A stretch of 10,785 nucleotides of DNA, from the NCBI GenBank assembly GCA_900538885.1, contig UQAI01000052.1, positions 1-10,785 of the forward strand, written 5' to 3'. A program made the position numbers and the translations under genes. Below the pieces are notes generated by a model. That model saw only the letters and a program-made list of their open reading frames with translations. It did no database searches and was not told the DNA's origin. This DNA comes from an uncultured Mollicutes bacterium. GTDB taxonomy: Bacteria > Bacillota_I > Bacilli_A > ML615J-28 > CAG-313. This document shows positions 7,938 through 10,785 of the stretch, one piece after another. Within the stretch, counting starts at the first letter, position 1; the number at the start of each line of letters is the position of its first letter.

Positions 7938-9347
7938 ATGAAAAAGAAAATTTTATTATCATCATTATTTTGTATGATGTTATTATTATGCTTAGTAAGT
8001 TGTTTTACATCATCTATTACTCAATTAGAATTAGTAGGCGATGTTAAAACTGAATATGAAATCGGCGATAAGCTAGATTTAGAAGCTATTACTTTGAGAG
8101 CTACTCAAAATGATGGCAAAACATTCGAAGTAAAAGCTAGTAACTCTGCAGTTACAGTAACTGGTTTTGATACTAATTCAGCTGGAAGAAAAACTATGGT
8201 TTTCCGTTATGATGGTATCTCTCTAAGTGTTGCGTATACAGTATTTAGTGCTGGCACTACTGCAAATACTACTGCTGAACTAAAAGATCTTATTTCAAAA
8301 CAAGTAGGCACAATTAGATTAGCAAAAGGAGTATTTGAAGGTTTAGATGTTACTGTAAGCTACCCAGTTAAAATTGTTAGTGATGGCGATGCACAAGTTG
8401 TTGAACCTATCGTAAAAGCAGATACTACAGGCTCAGTTGTATTTGAAAATATTAAATTTAAAGACACTGTTAAATTCCAAGGTGAAGTATCATTTAGCGG
8501 ATGTGAATTTACAGTAGAAGGTAAAAAGTATGGTTTACAAGCAACTAGTAAAGCGACATTAACAGTTGAAGAATCTAAATTTGTTACTGAAAAAGAAACT
8601 GATTGCTTCGATTATCTAATTGCTTGTAATGCTTCAGATACAAAAGTTATTATAAAAGATACTACTATTTCTTGTAATTTCTTCTATGGTGTTAGTGCTG
8701 GCTATTATCTATATATGGACAATTGTACAGTTAATTCAACTTTAAAAGCTGATACTCCATTAAAAGATACATATGGTGCTCCAATTTATAATGCTAAGAA
8801 AAACCCTGTTGCAATTCACGCAAATGCTAAGGCTGATGCAATTACAAATGAATGGAAGTTTAACTATACAGTTAAAAATTCAACATTCTCTAATGTTCAA
8901 AACGTTATGCGTGTTTATGAACTTGACCAAGCTAAAGATGAAAATATTCAATTAGTATGGGTAAATAACACAATTGATTCTTCATGTAACTTTGTTGTTA
9001 ACTTTTCATCAAAAACTTATGGAACTATGCCTAAAATTTTAAATGCTTTAGGCTTAGAAGATAGTAGTAAGTTTAGATATGTTATCAGTCAAAACACTGA
9101 AATCGTTAAAAAAGCAGACGAAGAAATCACAGTTGTTAAAAACGGTAATGCATATCAATACACTGGTTTACAATACAAAGATAAAAATGATGCATCAATC
9201 GTTTATGATTATGTAGGCTTTGATGGTAGTTCACACATTTTACTAAAAGATGGTAAGTATTATTCAATTAAAATTGCTTATTCTTCAGATGGCTTAGATA
9301 CAAGAACAATTGTTGAATTAGCTGGTAAACCTGCATTATTTAAATAG
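7938..9347 (+). CDS. Surface lipoprotein with Ig-like (Big_3-type) and beta-helix-like domains
   Basis: The start is supported by AAAGGAG (7922-7928) nine bases upstream and by a complete lipoprotein signal: MKKK, a hydrophobic run, and lipobox LVSC with the acylated Cys at residue 22. Residues about 27-103 look like a bacterial Ig-like domain of the Big_3 type (LELVGDVKTEYEIGDKLDLE, then G-R-K-T-M-V-F-R-Y and a closing A-Y-T-V strand). From about 112 (TAELKDLISK, then GTIRLAKGVFEG) to roughly 360, short strands and turns recur (VVFENIKFKD, VSFSGCEFTV, LTVEESKFV, LYMDNCTVNS). This is the pattern of a right-handed parallel beta-helix, as in pectate-lyase-like folds. No catalytic residues could be assigned, so binding is as likely as hydrolysis. 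The C-terminal ~95 residues are unrecognised. Six Cys besides the lipobox lie in the beta-helix part, and one more (C12) in the signal. It probably sits on the outer face of the membrane beside the pilin-like products. It is 56 bases after the giant gene and is followed by a terminator-like hairpin, so it may be expressed more than the next gene. Confidence 0.9.
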   Translation: MKKKILLSSLFCMMLLLCLVSCFTSSITQLELVGDVKTEYEIGDKLDLEAITLRATQNDGKTFEVKASNSAVTVTGFDTNSAGRKTMVFRYDGISLSVAYTVFSAGTTANTTAELKDLISKQVGTIRLAKGVFEGLDVTVSYPVKIVSDGDAQVVEPIVKADTTGSVVFENIKFKDTVKFQGEVSFSGCEFTVEGKKYGLQATSKATLTVEESKFVTEKETDCFDYLIACNASDTKVIIKDTTISCNFFYGVSAGYYLYMDNCTVNSTLKADTPLKDTYGAPIYNAKKNPVAIHANAKADAITNEWKFNYTVKNSTFSNVQNVMRVYELDQAKDENIQLVWVNNTIDSSCNFVVNFSSKTYGTMPKILNALGLEDSSKFRYVISQNTEIVKKADEEITVVKNGNAYQYTGLQYKDKNDASIVYDYVGFDGSSHILLKDGKYYSIKIAYSSDGLDTRTIVELAGKPALFK

Positions 9348-9357
9348 TAAACAAAAA

Positions 9358-9384
9358 AAAGGGGTCTTTGACCCCTTTAATTTA
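9358..9384 (+). terminator. Intrinsic terminator-like hairpin after the lipoprotein gene, probably partial
   Basis: AAAGGGGTC (9358-9366) and GACCCCTTT (9370-9378) form a perfect 9-bp stem around TTT. An A-run precedes it, and TTTAATTT ends the stem and follows it. The GC core stands out strongly in this AT-rich DNA. It starts 11 bases after the TAG stop of the lipoprotein gene and ends about ten bases before the AGGAG of the next gene. The tail is interrupted by AA and no promoter fits in the remaining gap, so I expect partial read-through that keeps the downstream gene at lower expression. Confidence 0.85.
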
Positions 9385-9402
9385 AAAAGGAGATAATTAG
9401 TA

Positions 9403-10593
9403 ATGAAAGTAAAAGTGAGTTCAGGCGTATCAATAAAAAAAGTTTTACTAATTATAGGAATTGTAATTATAGCTGTTGGAATAATACTTGGTACGATATT
9501 TGGAATACGTGCAGGAATTAAGAAAAAAGAAGAGTCTAAAGAAGATATTAGATATACAATTCAAGGCTATGTTATAGATCAGTATGGTGATGGTGTTTCA
9601 AATGTTAGCTTTTTTGTTGATGGTAACTTAATAACTAAGACATCAGAAGGCGGGATTTTCTTTTTGGAAAATATTAAAAAAGATTCACTAATTAAAATAT
9701 CATGCAATAGTGATAAAATTTTGCTACCATATGATGAAATAAAAGTGAAGGAAAATATTTTTATAACCAAGGATAGTAAAGGCTTATTAATTAATGTTAC
9801 AAATAATGATATTGCTAAAAAAACCGCTACAGTTACTATCACTGATCGTAATGGTAGTATGCTTGCAAATGTTGTTGTTAAGGGAAATGGCAAAACTATA
9901 GGAAGAACTAATTCAAAAGGTGTACTTGAAGTGCCTATTTCTGAAGATAATTACAAAATCTCTTTTAGTTTGAATTATTTTTATTTTGCTGATATTGTTT
10001 TAAATATTAAAGACATAGGTAAAACTATTGTTGTTAAGGGAAATTATATAGCTGATACTGTTGATCCTGATGATCCAAGAATAACCGTCATAAACTATAT
10101 TTTTGATTCTAATGAAACTGATTTTAGAAAAAATTACACGCTAAATTACCTACATTATGAAAATGGTTCGTATATCAAGCATACTACAATGGTAAATAAT
10201 GGTAGTTATGGTTTCCCAGATTTTAATAGATTCACTAATTTAACAGTTTTTTCATCAACCGCTGATGTAGATGGTATGTATTATTTTGCTGATGAAGTTT
10301 ATTTTAGCAATCAAAATGCTACTATAAAAATGACAAAATGCCACAAAATAGATATAGAGGTTGATGCTATAATAACAGAAGGTGTAATATACCTTAAATC
10401 ATTAGATGAATCTACGGATAAAATGTACTATGTTAAAGATGGTATATTAAGTATTTATACCAATGACTTAAATTATGAGTTTTATAGTATATTTACTAAT
10501 GGCACTTATGGCGGTAAATTGAAATTAGTAGATGAAAATGACAAAACAATTACTTCTCTTAATTCAGGCTATTCAAGAATAATTTTGAAATAA
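9403..10593 (+). CDS. Membrane-anchored protein with two carboxypeptidase-regulatory-like domains
   Basis: The ATG is preceded by AGGAG (9388-9392) at ten bases. Residues 14-35 (VLLIIGIVIIAVGIILGTIF and on) form one membrane helix flanked by KK and by R/KKK. The C-terminal basic flank makes topology ambiguous from charge alone, but the beta-rich remainder is typical of extracellular modules. Residues about 51-105 (IQGYVIDQYGDGVSNVSFFV, then a T-x-x-E-G-G-I-F-F strand) match the carboxypeptidase-regulatory/CNA-B-like beta-sandwich pattern. A second copy lies at about 141-209 (VTITDRNGSMLANVVVKGNG, then GRTNSKGVLEVP). Residues about 220-396 are unrecognised and beta-rich, with NGSY/NGTYG turns near 254, 266 and 366. 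No enzyme motif is seen. A spacer or stalk that presents a binding domain at the surface is plausible. It is the last gene of the apparent operon, 55 bases after the lipoprotein gene and behind a terminator-like hairpin. Confidence 0.88.
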   Translation: MKVKVSSGVSIKKVLLIIGIVIIAVGIILGTIFGIRAGIKKKEESKEDIRYTIQGYVIDQYGDGVSNVSFFVDGNLITKTSEGGIFFLENIKKDSLIKISCNSDKILLPYDEIKVKENIFITKDSKGLLINVTNNDIAKKTATVTITDRNGSMLANVVVKGNGKTIGRTNSKGVLEVPISEDNYKISFSLNYFYFADIVLNIKDIGKTIVVKGNYIADTVDPDDPRITVINYIFDSNETDFRKNYTLNYLHYENGSYIKHTTMVNNGSYGFPDFNRFTNLTVFSSTADVDGMYYFADEVYFSNQNATIKMTKCHKIDIEVDAIITEGVIYLKSLDESTDKMYYVKDGILSIYTNDLNYEFYSIFTNGTYGGKLKLVDENDKTITSLNSGYSRIILK

Positions 10594-10604
10594 ATGAGTA
10601 CAAA

Positions 10605-10697
10605 TGTGGGATTTGACAAAATTTATTTTTGAAAAAATATTTTTGCAATATACTGATTGATGTGTGGGAAAAATTGACAATGAAGTTTATTTGATTA
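10605..10697 (+). repeat. Tandem imperfect repeats carrying TGTGGGA and TTGACA
   Basis: Two related stretches lie in the 192-base tail after the last gene: TGTGGGA-TT-TGACAA followed by TTTATTTTTGA from 10605, and TGTGGGA-AAAATTGACAA followed by TTTATTTGA from 10663. They are offset by about 58-61 bases. Each contains a perfect -35 hexamer, TTGACA (10613-10618 and 10674-10679). This could be a duplicated promoter or operator. The similarity is partly low-complexity T/A sequence, but TGTGGGA and TTGACAA are not. Confidence 0.5.
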
Positions 10698-10701
10698 TAA
10701 A
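10674..10701 (+). promoter_or_regulatory. Housekeeping-type promoter reading rightward
   Basis: TTGACA (10674-10679), a 16-base spacer and TATAAA (10696-10701) give a near-consensus sigma-A promoter, with transcription expected to start near 10708. It points out of the window, so it would drive either a gene beyond 10785 or a short RNA ended by the hairpin at 10723-10774. The upstream sister TTGACA at 10613 has only a weak -10 (AATATT at 10636, spacer 17), so I call just this one. Confidence 0.65.
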
Positions 10702-10722
10702 AGATTAATAAATTTAACCAAA

Positions 10723-10774
10723 ATCTAAAAAAGCATATCACAAACGTAAAGTCCTTAGATATGCTTTTTTAGAT
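10723..10774 (+). terminator. Long palindromic hairpin, probable bidirectional terminator or leader attenuator
   Basis: ATCTAAAAAAGCATATC (10723-10739) and GATATGCTTTTTTAGAT (10758-10774) are exact complements, a 17-bp stem with an 18-base loop. The A6/T6 arms give a T-run on either strand, as in bidirectional intrinsic terminators. It is the first terminator-like structure after the last gene (stop at 10593). Because a good promoter lies only about 20 bases upstream, it could instead end a ~65-base RNA or control a gene to the right of the window. The symmetry is certain; the role is inferred. Confidence 0.75.
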
Positions 10775-10785
10775 ACAATTATTAA

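Noticed and set aside
8773..8955. 60-codon + strand frame inside the lipoprotein gene
   Set aside because: It overlaps the beta-helix region out of frame and shows no ribosome binding site or domain.
9579..9893. 104-codon minus-strand frame opposite the last gene
   Set aside because: It is a hydrophobic shadow of the real + strand gene, with no start signal.
10594..10632. 12-codon open frame starting right after the last stop (TAAATG)
   Set aside because: The stop-start adjacency is suggestive of coupling, but there is no Shine-Dalgarno, the peptide is only 12 residues, and it runs through the first TTGACA element.
10559..10741. 60-codon minus-strand frame over the operon end
   Set aside because: It overlaps the 3' end of the last gene, the promoter and the terminator hairpin arm, and is low-complexity Phe/Leu/Ile/Asn sequence. 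No ribosome binding site fits.
1..10785. CRISPR array, tRNA, rRNA, insertion sequence or phage genes
   Set aside because: I found no regularly spaced direct repeats, no tRNA-like cloverleaf, no rRNA-like conserved stretch and no transposase or integrase frames.

Overview
The window is very AT-rich, has strong AGGAG-type ribosome binding sites, and all genes lie on the + strand. Codon use is dominated by A/T-ending codons, but Trp is encoded by TGG, and a 2,469-codon frame stays open under the standard code. This points to a low-GC Bacillota or Mycoplasmatota-like bacterium that has not recoded TGA, plausibly an uncultured gut or host-associated lineage. That placement is an inference from composition and protein style; there is no rRNA or other marker gene here.

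Layout: (1) positions 2-370 hold the 3' part of a small type IV pilin-like gene, cut by the window edge. (2) Positions 472-7881 hold one enormous gene. It begins with a textbook type IV prepilin signal and pilin helix and continues into about 2,400 residues of extracellular, beta-rich, Tyr/Asn-rich sequence. The last two thirds contain about eleven degenerate Ig-like repeats. (3) Positions 7938-9347 encode a lipoprotein with a bacterial Ig-like domain followed by a right-handed beta-helix-like domain. (4) Positions 9403-10593 encode a protein with one N-terminal membrane anchor and two carboxypeptidase-regulatory-like (CNA-B/transthyretin-like) beta-sandwich domains. (5) The last ~190 bases carry tandem promoter-like elements and a long perfect hairpin, with no convincing gene.

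All four products are exported or membrane-anchored and beta-rich. The genes are closely spaced (gaps of 101, 56 and 55 bases), and each gap contains a perfect inverted repeat just before the next ribosome binding site. The simplest reading is a surface-structure operon: a small pilin, a giant modular pilin that could act as a tip or surface adhesin, and two anchored accessory proteins. Pilus assembly genes (prepilin peptidase, ATPase, platform protein) are not in this window, so assembly is inferred only from the prepilin signal. The giant prepilin and its repeat architecture are the most unusual items here.
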